Source: Panonychus citri
Taxonomy: Eukaryota > Arthropoda > Arachnida > Trombidiformes > Tetranychidae
NCBI RefSeq assembly: GCF_014898815.1
Contig: NW_026515548.1
Coordinates: forward strand, 1,594,501 to 1,658,500
Reading direction: 5' to 3'
DNA length: 64,000 nt
Positions 48,566 through 61,404 of the stretch are shown piece by piece. Numbering within the stretch: position 1 is the first letter of the stretch; every line of letters begins with the position of its first letter. The notes below the pieces were generated by a model. The model searched no databases and had not been told where the DNA came from. It saw only the letters and a list, made by a program, of their open reading frames with translations. Position numbers and translations under genes: made by a program.

Positions 48566-51500
48566 TCAATGGACATCATAAAGGTTCCAAAGGAAAAGTG
48601 TTCCATCAAAATTAGCTGTTACCAGAGATGAATTGTCTGAAAGAAAACGAGCTTCCACCACTCCAGTTGATCCTTGTTTTCTCATGTAAAAAGCTGCCTG
48701 TTGATTTTGGAAGAAAAAGGAAACAATTTATCATGAGCATTTGTTATTCAATTCATTCACTCACCATTGGATCAGAACATGGATATGAAAATAGACGAAT
48801 GTGACCATCTTCATCGCCAGTGACCAGATACTTTCCATTGGGTGAACAATGACAACAAACATTGATCACTTCGTTGATATTGTGATTATCCCAAATACCT
48901 CTTACATCTTCACCTCCGGAACAAGTTGCCTCATGCCATTTAAGATTTTCAGATGATGAAGATATTCCAGTTAGATATCTAAAATTTGGAAGATCCCCTA
49001 AACAGAGTAAAAAAGTATCAAAGAACAAATTTAAAATCACCAATCCAATCAATATTTGTTTTTAAAAGCTCAATAGAATTGAAAACAAACTAATCCACTT
49101 ACAAATTATCAACTCTTGATAATTGTTATCATTTACTGAAGTTAGAAGGAAACAATTGTCAGTTGACCATTGAAGACTCAGAATTGGATGTGGACCCTTG
49201 AAAGAGATAAACAAACAATGAAACATTGGGAACAAGGGAATTGAATACTAATTTGATTTTACCTTGAGAACTGAAACCTTCTCATAGACGAAACCATCAT
49301 CGAAAACAGGTAACAAGTACATTACTCCATCATGAGCACCGGCAGCCAAAAAATTACCATTGGGTGAATAAGATAAACAGACTATTGGAACTTTACAGAC
49401 ATTTAATTGTGCAGCTAAATTACCAGAATTGGCTTCGAGTATCTGAATTACACCATTGACACCGCCAACGGCTAATGCCTGACGGGAAGGGTGAACAGCA
49501 ATCGACAAGAGTTGAACCTTTAAGAAGATTATTTTTTCCCCGAACCAACAAACAAGTAAGTAATTAATTACTGATTATTTCAAGGCGATTTTCTCGAGAA
49601 TCTTTTCTAAATTCAGAATTAATTTACTTACATCTAAAATACTTTTCCATGTTAATCTTTTGTCACCCCAACGACAAACCTTAGAATCTAATGCACACGT
49701 AAAAAAGGCATTGTCCCCTGGAAGCCCAGCGATACCTCGTAATCCCCCAGAATGACCCTGAATGATTATTTGGAAAAACGATAATTAGTGAGAAATATTA
49801 TGCAATTTTAAAGTTAATGGTCACTCACCTCACTGAGAATATCAAATTTCTTGCCATTTATTGCTGACCCATAAGCGATATAATTACCCTGAGTGCCAAC
49901 ATAAATGTTGAAATTTGGATTTCCCTTGGTGTTGATTGTTGAACAAACTGAAGTTATTCCTCCAGCATCTTTGGGTACCTAATTAGTCAAATTTAAAGGT
50001 TAAAAATTGATCTCAATTGTTATAATGTATCGATGTTCCTCTCTCACTCTATTTTTAGTTGGATGAATTTCGAAGAAAATCAATTGGTTAAATCGATTTG
50101 GTCACGAAAATTATAATCAATGTTCATTAACATGAATTATCAACCTACGTTTTTTTTCAAAACATACTAATCGAGTAACTAATAAGCCATCAAAGATCAA
50201 CCCAGTTATTCAAATCTGTGATTCATGTACATGAATTTTCAGTTGGAAAAATGTTTCATGTCTAATCAACATTATCGTTTTCGTATATTATTATTATTGG
50301 TAAAGTATTTAACTTTTAAATTACTCAAGTCAAACATAGATACTGATCAATATTGATATTGATTATATAACTTAACAGTATTTTCTTACCATGATTGTAT
50401 TAATTTGTCGAAACGTCAGATCACTGATGTCCCATGTAATGAGAAGCCCATTTACATCACTTGAAACCAAAATGTTATTGGAAAGATATTTAATGCACCC
50501 AATTGAAGTCTATGATTTGAAAGAATTGGAAAAAAAATCAGTCATTCTATATATATCGTGTTAATATTTAACTGACCTCTTGAGCTTTGAGGTCAGTTAC
50601 TCGGAAGACCATTCCGTTGTCAGGATTTTGTGACCAGAGAGTGAAAAAGCCATCAGCTGATCCAGTTAAGAAATCGCCATTAGATAAAAAATCAATACAA
50701 GTGAAAAGAACTGGTTCCTTTGATTTCTTTAAAAAGAAATTACAACAATTAGACGTTTTGATTAGCCAACTGATTTATTAATTTTTCGAAATCAACTCAA
50801 CTGGTTTGATTAAACTCGTTGGATTGTATTTGGAACCAATTGATTGCCAGAACGTTAAGTGTTTCAATCCAAAAGTAATCAAATCTCCTCCTTGGGGAAA
50901 CGGTTTCACTCCGATTAATTTTACATCTTGAGTTAATTTGGCCTAAAAAAACGCAAATTAGTTAAATTGATTAGATTTTCAATTAACTTAATCATCAAAC
51001 ATACACTTATTGAGGCAACTTCGTGATTATTTTTCCAATCCCAGATAATCAAATTAATATTATCTTTCCAACAAAGTATCAACAGGAAGCCCTATGGATG
51101 ACAAAAGCACAGAATCAAGATTAACAATCTCGACGAAAATTAATCGTTACAATGTAACAATTACCAGATTAGTAAAAGAAACGGAAATTATGGAAGTGGA
51201 ATGAGCTAAATTTTCATAAACAGCCGAAGTGGTCAAATTACTCGAATCCCAAACACGAATCTCCGAACCCTTGGGAAACAGAAAGAGAAACAGTTAAACG
51301 AAAGATCGTTACAATTAACTAATCAATGAACAACTTACCGAAAACATTGACTTATTATCAAGAGTATTTTCATGAGTAGTTGCAATGAATTTACTCCGCT
51401 CATCTAAAGCCATACTAAAGAATCAAAAGTTAATTGTATGGACATAAATCGTTGATTAACTGGATCAAACTATTTACCATTGGATATCATGTGTGCTCCA

Positions 51501-54500
51501 TGTAATATCTTTGAGTTTGATTACGAGGATTCCAAAGGACAACAATTGATGCCACAAAGAAAACGATCTCATCGGTTTCAAGAATTGCTAAATTGTTACA
51601 ATTAGTACTCTGGTGATTACCTTTATAACCATACCTGTGACAATCAACAGTAACAAAAGAAAAATCAATATCAATGTTACTAAAACATGATACAATTAAT
51701 TTCCTTATTACCGGTCATATCTACTCGGTGGTAAAGTGTTCAATTAACTAATTACAAAATGGTGATAGTATTAATTATAAATGTTCATTGATTGTTGACT
51801 ATTTTTCTTCCTATTGACAAATTATGAAGAGGATGTCAGAGTTTCTTGTAATGTTTTCTTCTTGCTATCGTTAATCATCAGATTAATAGTAATGATAATT
51901 AACTATCATTTTGATGGTAAAGTGAATGAACTAAAGTTAATCAATTCCATTTTCACTGGGATTAGTATTAATTTATAACATGAGAAAGTTCAATGATACT
52001 TTAACTATCGTTTATTAATTGTCTAGATTAATTATTAACCAGCTAATTATGTAGATAGACTGAGGTTAATAATTCAATTTTGATTGTTGTTTAATCTCAT
52101 CTGGTTGAGTGAACAATTTATATTCAACATTCATTATGGTTAAAATGATATTAACCAAAAAGCTGCAAAAAGAAACAACAATTTAATTGTTGCAATCAAG
52201 TGATTAGATTTAAAGGAAATGAATTGATAAATTGATTGTTGATTCGATAATAATAACAGTTACAAATAAAATCGTAAAATAATTACTAAATTGTGAAAAG
52301 AACACGAAATTCATGAAAAGATTTTCGATTAGATCGAGTTTCCAATTCTGATCATATGGAATCATTACTATTATGATTGTCGAATCAATTTCAATTTCAA
52401 TTTTCCAATGAAGATAATTTTCTCATTCGGAATTGATCATGTTCTTAATCAAGCTAATTGTAAAGATAATTATTCAACTTACACCCAAGAGAGTTGAAAG
52501 TTTTTGTCAGGAACGTTGATCCCTTTGAATAGATTATCATCCGAGTTAATTGTTTGACCATTTGGCGTTTTAATTGTTTCGATGTAATTATCATCATGAG
52601 CAATTTTCTCCAACACTGACAATCGATCGGTATCCGTTTCGTCGTGCTCATGGTTGATAATATCTTCAAGAGAAACCATTGATGAGCCCGTGCGTCGACC
52701 TCGAGCCGTTAGATCGTCAACTGTACCGATATCACCATTTTCTACATGACTAAAAGCCGATGAAACTCGAGCTCGATTCCCAGTTCGCTTGGTAACTGAC
52801 CCGCTATTCTTGGCACTTTTTTCCTTTCGTCGATTCTCAACTTTTAATTTAACTTTATCTTTAATCATCTCAGAAAATAATCTAACTCTTTCCTCATCGT
52901 CTAAATTGCTATAATCAACTAACTGTTGATCCTTGATTGTACTTTTTACCTTGGCATTGTTAATTGAATTGAATTTACTTTTCGAGTTGATTGTTTTCAG
53001 CTCATCCTCTAATTTGGAAGCCTTGTTATTAGTTGATTGTCGCTGATTATCAGACAGCGATTTCTGATCATTAACATCAACCGGTACGAAAACAACAGGT
53101 TCATGATTAGCTGATGATTTACCTGTCGTTGTATTTGATGATGAGCTACTTGATTTAGTTGATTGTTGCTGTTTGTTAATCCATTTCTCTGTTAAAGGAT
53201 TAGTCTGGTTACGTTTAATTTGATTGTCATTTGATTTGGTGGATAATTTTTGCTGATTTTTGTCTTTGTTTGATTTAATTGTAACTGGTTTACTTTTATC
53301 ATTAGATGGAAATGTTTTACCCTCATTATTATTACTGATTGTTGTTAATTTATCTACTAATCGTCCATCTAATTTACTTTGATTTTTAGGTTTGAATCTA
53401 TTTCGTGGTTGACGAGCTCGTGGTGATGTTTGTGTCGCAATTGAAGTGACCTTACTCATCGGCGTTTTCCTTTCACTAACAGTTAGAGGCCAATCAACTG
53501 ATCGCATCTGATTAGTGTCACTATTTGTTGTCTTTTGTGTCCAAATCTTATCAACAGATTCTAAGGTAATTATAAATGGTTCCAATTACTAAATCTATTC
53601 ATATGTATTAACATTTAATGTACTCGCAATCGTTTAATTACCTGTGGAATTAAAACTCAAGGTTGGTGGGGGTGTCACTCGATGCTGCTTTTGGATATTA
53701 TCCTGAGGTAAAATATCTTGACTTCTATGGGAATTCATTGAAGTTTCAAGTTCTTCGTCTTTAAAACCAATCAGATTAATCGATTCCAATGAACTTGGTC
53801 TTTGACGATGATTAAATGATCTGAAATCGTTATTTCCAGTATTGCGAATAAATTTATCCCGATTTTTGGCACTTTCGATATAAAATATTGTGAAATCACT
53901 TAATTGTCTCTTTAATTGTGATATACTTCGTATCTAAATGTAATCGAGATGAAAAGAGAAATGTAACAATCAAATGGTAACAATTGAAAAAATATGGAAA
54001 TTTTCAGATTAGATTGAAACTGAAATTATTTTCCACCAAGTTTTTAATTGTTACAATTTTGTATTATTTTAAGAGATTTTCGGTGAAAAGTATTGATCAG
54101 TAAATTATTAAATCGATAAAAAAGTAATTATATTGAGTAAAAGATAATTTTGTTGTATTAAACAAAGATAATTCTAAATAGTGGAAGAAAAAAAGTTCTA
54201 TCATCAACTGACCTCTTCTCCGTCACTTGTGTACAATCTTCGCGCATCCTTGACCATCACGGCTTGTCCAAGATCTTTGACGACCAGTTCAAAGGTTCGT
54301 TGTGATCTGAGATTAAGAAAAACTCTCGTTCGCAGGGTCGGATCTTTACGGTTTACAATGGTCACTATTTTACCCTCCTTAGAGTTAAGAGATTGACTTC
54401 GAGGTGAATGGTCAAGAATAGAGGGTAAAGTTGAAAGGGGAAGGGTTGATGAGACGCTTTTAACACCCTCACTGTTTAAAATAATTCCGTTATGATTATT

Positions 54501-54935
54501 GGCACCTTTACTTTGTTTATCTTGTTTTCCATAGGGTAGAACCTGAAATCGAGTGCTATCCGAAATAACATACGATAGACCCGATTCAAGATCATCTATT
54601 GAGGTGACCCGTTTACCATTTACTGTGAAAATATATCGGACACCAAAGGTTACCTGAGATTTACCGTTAAGATAATCATAAAGTGAGGTCAAACTGTGAA
54701 AATCTTTACCAGGTACAATAGAGACTCGAATACCTGGTTTAAAAGGTTCACCATTGATATAAAATGTAACTATTTTGGCACGATGTTCGGATGCTGCTTT
54801 TAGCGCTTTCGAACCGGAAGGATTAAGATCATACTGACCAATGGTCTCACTCCCATTCCCACCACCAAATCGACCGGCATTTGGACCACTTTCATTGACA
54901 TTTTTCAATTGTTTCAATCGAGTTGAATCCTGCAT
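48566..54935 (-). CDS. DCX-EMAP (doublecortin + HELP + WD40) microtubule protein
   Basis: Sixteen exons can be joined: 54935-54213, 53933-53642, 53560-52483, 51634-51478, 51414-51339, 51269-51165, 51091-51005, 50942-50802, 50726-50577, 50509-50390, 49978-49829, 49757-49632, 49517-49263, 49196-49103, 48997-48765 and 48697-48566, about 1,306 residues. Doublecortin domain 1 lies in exon 1 (ITFYINGEPFKPG-like; VRYIFTVNGKRVTSIDDLE). Doublecortin 2 runs from GKIVTIVNRKD to LYTSDGEE/IRSISQLK across exons 1-2. A disordered linker of about 370 residues rich in Ser, Asn, Lys and Gln follows, then the HELP motif SWVYGYKG and WD repeats (GSEIRVWDS, INLIIWDW, SADGFFTLWSQ, VNGLLITWDIS, GHSGGLRGIAG, DGHIRLFSYP, DGTLFLWNLY). 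This is the insect DCX-EMAP/EML architecture, which binds microtubules and in flies is needed in mechanosensory cilia. Exon 4 is 2 nt short for frame, giving TGA after RYYMEHT. The ATG used sits right after an AG, so an upstream exon is likely. Confidence 0.85.
51490..51495 (-). other. Apparent 2-nt frameshift in the HELP exon of DCX-EMAP
   Basis: The exon reads GAGCACACATGATATCC. Frame before and after requires one more CA unit (EHTHDIQ), and as written the frame meets TGA. Upstream and downstream exons are all in one consistent frame, so the error or mutation is local to a short CA run. Confidence 0.75.
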
Positions 54936-57201
54936 CTAATTGTGCAGAATCAAAAATGATTTGATCCAAAATTTAAAGTTGATTATTGTTGAAACAATTT
55001 GCACACAATAAACAATTGTCATTAATCAACATTTTATCAAAAGAAACAAAAATCAATACTTTTAATTGTAACAATTTTTGAGCAATTTGCAAAATAATAA
55101 TAAAAAAACACAGGTAAAACTCAGGTAGATTGAAATGATTGAGATAATGATGGTTCACATGAGGGGTGGTGATGATTATCATGAGTGAGTCAGAACACTG
55201 AATTGTGAGTTGAATCAGTTTTTTATGTTCATCTAGTAAAGTAAATGAACAATTATCAGAGCATATCGGTTGAAATAATTAACAATTGATTCACAATTAA
55301 CCAGAGATTCAGGTATATTAATCAAAGAGATTGCAAAGAGTAAATCATATTGAATAATAATAGAATAGGCAAAAAAGTAATCCAATTTGATTGGTAAGAA
55401 AACGATAACCACAATAATCTGAAATCGTTTAACTGTTCATGATTAATTTTTTTCTTCTTTTTCATTTTGTAATCATTTTTATCGTACTCATAAAAATCGT
55501 GATTAACTGATTCCAAAAGTTAACCTGAGATTTTGATAGTTGAACATGTTACGGTTTCATTAAGGGAATGACGAAAAAGGAAAAGTTCTGAATTGTAAGT
55601 GAATCAGTGATCGATATTTTCATTTCATTTTATTATTACTAAAAGTCCATATATCATGATGAATTTCATGTTGATGATGGTGATGAATATGAGGCTGTAA
55701 ATTTATTGATTGATTTCCGATGTAAAAAAAATAACAATCAACATTAAGGTTAATTCATAATAACAGTTGAATGATAATGACAATAATTATGGTGAATACA
55801 CTGAAGGGATTGATTGAAATTTTCAATGAAAAACATTGATAATGATCAGAAAAGACAGAGATATCTTGTAAATGATCATTAAATTGTTAGATTGTCAATA
55901 TTTAATTGTTATCCAAAGTGATTAGTGAACTTATTTTTTTCCTTCTCTCTCTTAATCAATTTTCGTAAGTTAATTGCCGATGATTTGATTGTACGAAAAC
56001 ATTCAACTAATATGTTGGTACTTTTTGTGATTTGGTTGTAATGAAAACGAAACGGTTAATTGTTACAGAGAAATTTTCGCTCTCTTAATCTAATTGGTAA
56101 AGGAAATGAATGAGAAATTAATTCAACCCACAACATTTTAACAATTGGATTGATTAGATTGTAATAGTTAATTCAGGAGAAGAAGTTAAATGAATACTAT
56201 TGAAAGAAATGAAATAAAAAGAGAGAACCTTTCGAACCAGAATTGAATGAGTTTTGCTTAGAACTTTTTTTTTCAACCTCGAACTTGCCAATCATTTGGA
56301 TCGATAATTTCTCAATATGATAATAAAGAACTGGAGAAAATAATAGTCGCAATAATCATCTGAATAAGAGGGAAAATGGATATTTCCATCATCATCCTTG
56401 GTGGAAAATTGTTCTTGTGAAAAATAAAAGTTCCCATCGATTAATTTTCCTTCACAATTTCAATTGTTATTGTAAATTAACACCATTAGCTGATTAAAAC
56501 TGCGCCATCTCATCTTAATCACGTCCTTTTAGATCAACGCTACTCTCAGAGTGATTACTAAATTGTTAATTATCAGTAAATCATGATACATCCGTTTGTT
56601 TATTATTATTTCCACCGAGTAACAATTAACTTATTCACTGGAATTCAAATCATTATTTTCTACCATTTATTGAAACCTTCTTCAAACAATTAACAATCGA
56701 TTCTGATTTATTAGATTTAAATGGTTAAATCAATCTCATTGCTAATAGTTAATTGTAATCATCCAATTTTCCATGAGATTTAAACTCTCATAGGAATTTA
56801 ATTGTTCTGATATGTTCACCTATTTGATTCAATTGATTATCTGCTATTACAATTTGATAATCTAGCTTCTTGTTAGTTAAAAATTAATTGTAACCATCTA
56901 ACAATCAATATTAAATTGTTGTCAATGATTTATCGTTAGTTTTATCTGTTGATTTGTAGTTTCTTTTTCCGGTAGGAAATAAATTGATTATCGATAAGTT
57001 AATTGTGTTCAATTAATGTTTTTTAATTGTACTGTGATTCTTAGCTAATAATCAATAATAATAATGAATAAAAGTTATGATTTAGTTAGGGTTTAATTGT
57101 TGTTGTTGTTGTTGAAGGTTAATTGATTTTATTTAATTTACAATTAATCGGCTTCTTGTTGACCAAATTCTGGATTGAATTCAAACTTTGGGTTTACCGA
57201 A
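54936..57201. other. Intergenic, upstream of DCX-EMAP
   Basis: AT-rich. Probably includes the DCX-EMAP promoter and any first exon, which I cannot identify. Small open frames at 54973-55182 and 55322-55516 look like noise. Confidence 0.5.
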
Positions 57202-57774
57202 TTAAATTTTCATCGATGAGACTAGTGGCTGTAAATTGTTTACATAATTAACTATTGCAGTTAATGTGGTAATTGGATTTGTCGTATCGATTGAATCTGG
57301 AAGCGGAAGCTGCTTACAGAAAGCGGAAACGGAAGAGATTTTCAAATTCTCAACCTCTTGAGATCTTGCTGGAGAAAGAGTAGATGACTCTCGAAATATT
57401 CGTTGATCATTGTTCATTTGTACAATTGCGTCAACGAAAAGGTTAGTTATCGATTCGACAAATTTAGAAGCGAATTCATCATAAAGTTCATTTGACGAAT
57501 CAAGTTGTTCCTCTGATCTTTGTAGAATCGATAATTCCGATCTCTGTTTAAGAACTTGTTGAACAGAGGCTGGAGATAATCCATAGACCAACAATTTACC
57601 TGCAGCTTGACATAAATCAACAAATTCCTCCTTCTTAATTGTAGCTCCATAAACTGCAACAATCAATCAAACAATTAGAGAGATACAACAAATCGTTTTA
57701 ACAAATCACAAACTGTTGAAACTTACCTGTTGAAAAGGTGATGACAACAATTAAACTTATCGATAGCTTCATTT
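57202..57774 (-). CDS. Small secreted protein of unknown function
   Basis: Exons 57774-57729 and 57653-57202 join in frame to 165 residues. The first exon is a signal peptide, MKLSISLIVVITFSTVYG, likely cut after the Gly. The mature chain is mostly helical by composition, with a Cys near each end (VDLCQAAGK and SAFCKQLPLP) that could form a disulfide, and no glycosylation sequon that I can see. No known family. The layout matches 28216-29078: a short signal-peptide exon then one body exon. Confidence 0.75.
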
Positions 57775-58375
57775 TTTTTAATTCAGTTTATTTTCACTTG
57801 ATTGTTGTATAATCAATGTTAATCATTCAACTAACTGTTAACCATGTTAGATATGATTACTTTTATATTACATTTGTTTGCTGATTATCCTATTAATCTG
57901 CTAAATTTGATGACAATTGGCTAATTATAATTGTCGTAGTCAAGATTAAACAAATGTTTGCTGGAAAAACTTGTCGTTTTTGTCTTTATAATTTAATCTT
58001 GAACTAAATTATTAGTGTAATTAAATCAGATTCAAGTATATAAATCATATGATCAGAAATTCAAGTGATGTATTAAAAACAATTAATATGATTCCAAATG
58101 ATTTCCCAACTAAATTTGAATTAATCTACATGCACTGGTAGATTAATTCATAGTAATGGATTAAGGAAATAGCAATGGTCTCATTCAATATCTTCACAAC
58201 TAAAGTTAATCTAATCTCTCAAGTTTTGACATTAATCAACTTTAATATATTTAAATCCAAATGATACAATGTTTACTCAATCGATTGGCTTATTTATTTA
58301 TATTAATAATAATATAATGAAGATGAAGATTAATTAACAAATGAACTGAAATGTTGATGGAAAAATTGATGATCC
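57775..58375. other. Intergenic
   Basis: AT-rich; expected to hold the promoter of the 57202 gene. No other feature seen. Confidence 0.5.
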
Positions 58376-60229
58376 TCATGAAACTGAATCGCACGGTTTT
58401 CGTTGACCAAATTTACGAGCGTAAGCACTTCTGACCACATTATCGCCATTATTAATACTATTATTATTATTATTTTCGTTAGCATCGGTGCTACTTTTCT
58501 TGTAACTGTTGCCCATTGGCACTAAAAACCCATAGACATTATATGAGCCATCGTTTTTCTTATAATTGGTTTTGAAAACTGGACCAAAATTGGAATTGCT
58601 TCCGTTTTGATCATCTCCATACGAGGAAGATGGAGAATTCGAGGATGCTGGTCCATTATCTTTTCGCGTCTCTCATCATCCCAGGCCACAGTGCGAAGTG
58701 ACTAATTAATTATCACGAAAGAATAGGAAAAGAAATTGAAAAAAATTGATCATTTTGTATTTACCGAATTTCTTTCCATCGTTTATTTACCTTGACATAT
58801 CTCGAAAGGTCCTGAAGTCCGTTATCCAAAGGTCGAGTTGGTTTACCATTTGAATATTGGCCATTGTTGTTATACTTGACATTTCCATCAGCTGATTCTG
58901 TCTTTTTATCGTATTTGGCTTTTCTGTAACCAGATTTAGGTGGTGCATTAAAATAACCATTACGATTATAACCTCTTGATCTTCGAGGATTAAATATTGG
59001 ATTAAGTTTCTCATCGACCAATACTTTGGCCACAATTCCATCGATCACATCCTCTGGAATATCTGAAGATCCTTTACCTTTACCATAACCGAAACCAATA
59101 CGATTTGATTGAGAATAACTTCCAGTTGATATTGATGGTTCTGCATCTAATACAGATAGAGAAAGAAAATTAAAACACCACAATTAACTAATCTCATCGA
59201 ACCGTCTAAACCTTAATCACAATCTTAATTATACGCAAAAAGATTATCCAAGTAAAAAGTATATACTCAATTCAATAGACTTTTACAATTAACAGACATT
59301 AATTATCACCATTATCTTTATCTTGATAATGATTTTCAGCTTAACCAAAATCAACGTTTTCACCAATTTAACCATCAGAGCAAAGAGATTAATTAACAGA
59401 AATTTTTTTAATTATTCTCATTTAACTCATGCTAACACTTTGATTCTTTCACTAATCTCTTAATCTTATGAGATAATCTTTCTAGTGATTGATCAAATTA
59501 CTTGCCAATCGGAAATGTAACGACAATTATTAAATCATTAGTGATTAAGGACAATGAATAATTAATGAATGTTGTCTGATTGTAACAATTTTCATTCATA
59601 GAATTGGCTGTTCAGTGCCAATGAATAAAGTTTTTTTCGTGTTTAGAAATCAGTTTACTACAATTACTCAGATAAATGACCGTTAACACGAACACAAAAA
59701 AGTGACCTTTGAGGTCAAGAATAGCGTGATTGTTTATTTTTCTCAATGAATGAAGATTAACTTAATTAAAATTAAATTCACTTCACAATATTAATAATCA
59801 TTCTGTCCAAGTAAACGACTCAGATCTAAGTAAACAATAGTTATCAATATGTTTTTCTTGAGAGATGAGTGAATTTCATTGAGTAATTAGTGAGAAAAAG
59901 TAACAACAATTAACATTGTTAGACTTACCTAACATTGATGGATAAATAGAGTTGATCCCTTGAGCACCATATAAAAAGGGATTAGGCTGATGAGCAAAAG
60001 GATTAATAAATGATCCATGATGAGGATTAGGATAACCAGGTGACCAGATTGAATCCATAGGCATTAAATCATGATCGATAGATGTGAACTCATTAAATGC
60101 TGGAAAATGGTGATTAAATCCATCAAAAGCAAGATTATCATGAAAAAGTGGATTAGCTAATAATCCAAAAGCTGGAATTATTGAAAAATTAACGAAGATC
60201 AACAAAATAGATGAAACAATTAACACCAT
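58376..60229 (-). CDS. Secreted Asn/Gly/Ser/Tyr-rich orphan protein
   Basis: Exons 60229-59929, 59146-58791 and 58669-58376 join in frame to 316 residues. The N-terminus (MVLIVSSILLIFVNFSIIPA) is a signal peptide. Next comes a Pro/His/Phe-rich segment (NPHHGSFINPFAHQPNPFLYG), then a Gly/Tyr/Lys/Asn-rich middle (IGFGYGKGKGSSDIPEDVID, RSRGYNRNGYFN) and an Asn/Ser-rich C-terminus with NYKKNDGSYNVYGFLVPMG and a homopolymeric Asn run. Composition suggests a disordered or structural extracellular protein (cuticle, silk-associated or matrix); this is a guess. The last junction is the weakest: using the donor at 58764 instead and the acceptor before 58700 gives a shorter protein ending HFALWPGMMRDAKR. 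Confidence 0.6.
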
Positions 60230-60851
60230 GATGAAGAATTACTGATAATTGTTATGGTGTTAACAGAATGAAAATGAACAGCTTATGATGATGAAAATGA
60301 TGAAAATCGAAATTAGAAATGATTAAATTTGATTCGATAATCACAAATGTAAGAAGATGGAGACGAAAAAAAAAACTTTTTCAACTAAATTAAAACTTAT
60401 TATCATATAAATCAATTGAATCTAAATTTGATTAAAATGAAACAATCGTTTCTTGAAAAATGTAAACAAAACAAGATTGGAAAAAAAGTTACGATCAGTT
60501 TGACAGGTAAAGGTAAACAACAAGAAAAATAATAATAATGATAAACAAAATAAACAACAATCAGTATGAAAGCATTAAATCAACTAAACCACAAGAGATG
60601 ACAAAACAAGAAGCAACAATAATACAAGATGAAGATGATGAAAACTGAGTAACTCTCATGATCGAGTAACGGTGAATGATGAAACGATTCGTGTTAAACG
60701 GTAACTCGATGTATTTATTTTATTTTAATTGTCTTTACATTCATTTAGATAAGTAAATGAATGGTCAACATGATGAGTGACCAACGAGCTGAAACGGGAC
60801 TTTTTACTTTTAACGATATGAGAGGCAGAAAGAGTAACTGGTTTACCGGGT

Positions 60852-60877
60852 TCCTCTCTCTCTCTCTCTCTCTCTCT
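60852..60877. repeat. (CT)n microsatellite
   Basis: About 12 CT units. Confidence 0.9.
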
Positions 60878-61321
60878 TCGTACTATCATGAATTTAGGTT
60901 CACTGAACTTGACTTTATGTAAAAAAGATGAAGGAAGAAGATGCTAAATAATGATGATCATGATGATGACAAGGAAGATGAGAAGAAGATAAAAGTTTGA
61001 ATGAATGAAAACAAAGAAGTAAAAGTTTTGTTGTTGTTGTTTCTTACTTTTTCACATTCTTAATTAACACTAACCCAAAGTGATGAGCAACTAATTATTT
61101 TTATGACCATCTCTCATAATTATCTGGACAATTAGATGGATTGTTAATTGAACTAATTAACCAGGTAAAGCTTGTTTATTGTCTTCATCAATGAAATCAT
61201 TTTTCATCTTTAGTAGTAGTTTTCTTACTAGTAGTAACTAACCTTGTATAGCACAATTTGTGTGTGTGAAATTATGTTAATCTCAAGTGATGAGGATGCT
61301 AAAACCCTAAAGAGAAAGAAT

Positions 61322-61332
61322 GAGAGAGAGAA

Positions 61333-61400
<68 letters not shown>
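61322..61400. repeat. (GA)n microsatellite, about 39 units
   Basis: Long GA run with two early A insertions (GAAAGAG); the longest simple repeat in the window. Confidence 0.95.

Positions 61401-61404
<4 letters not shown>

Noticed and set aside
54181..54396. Forward ORF over the doublecortin exon
   Set aside because: Antisense to a confirmed doublecortin coding exon.
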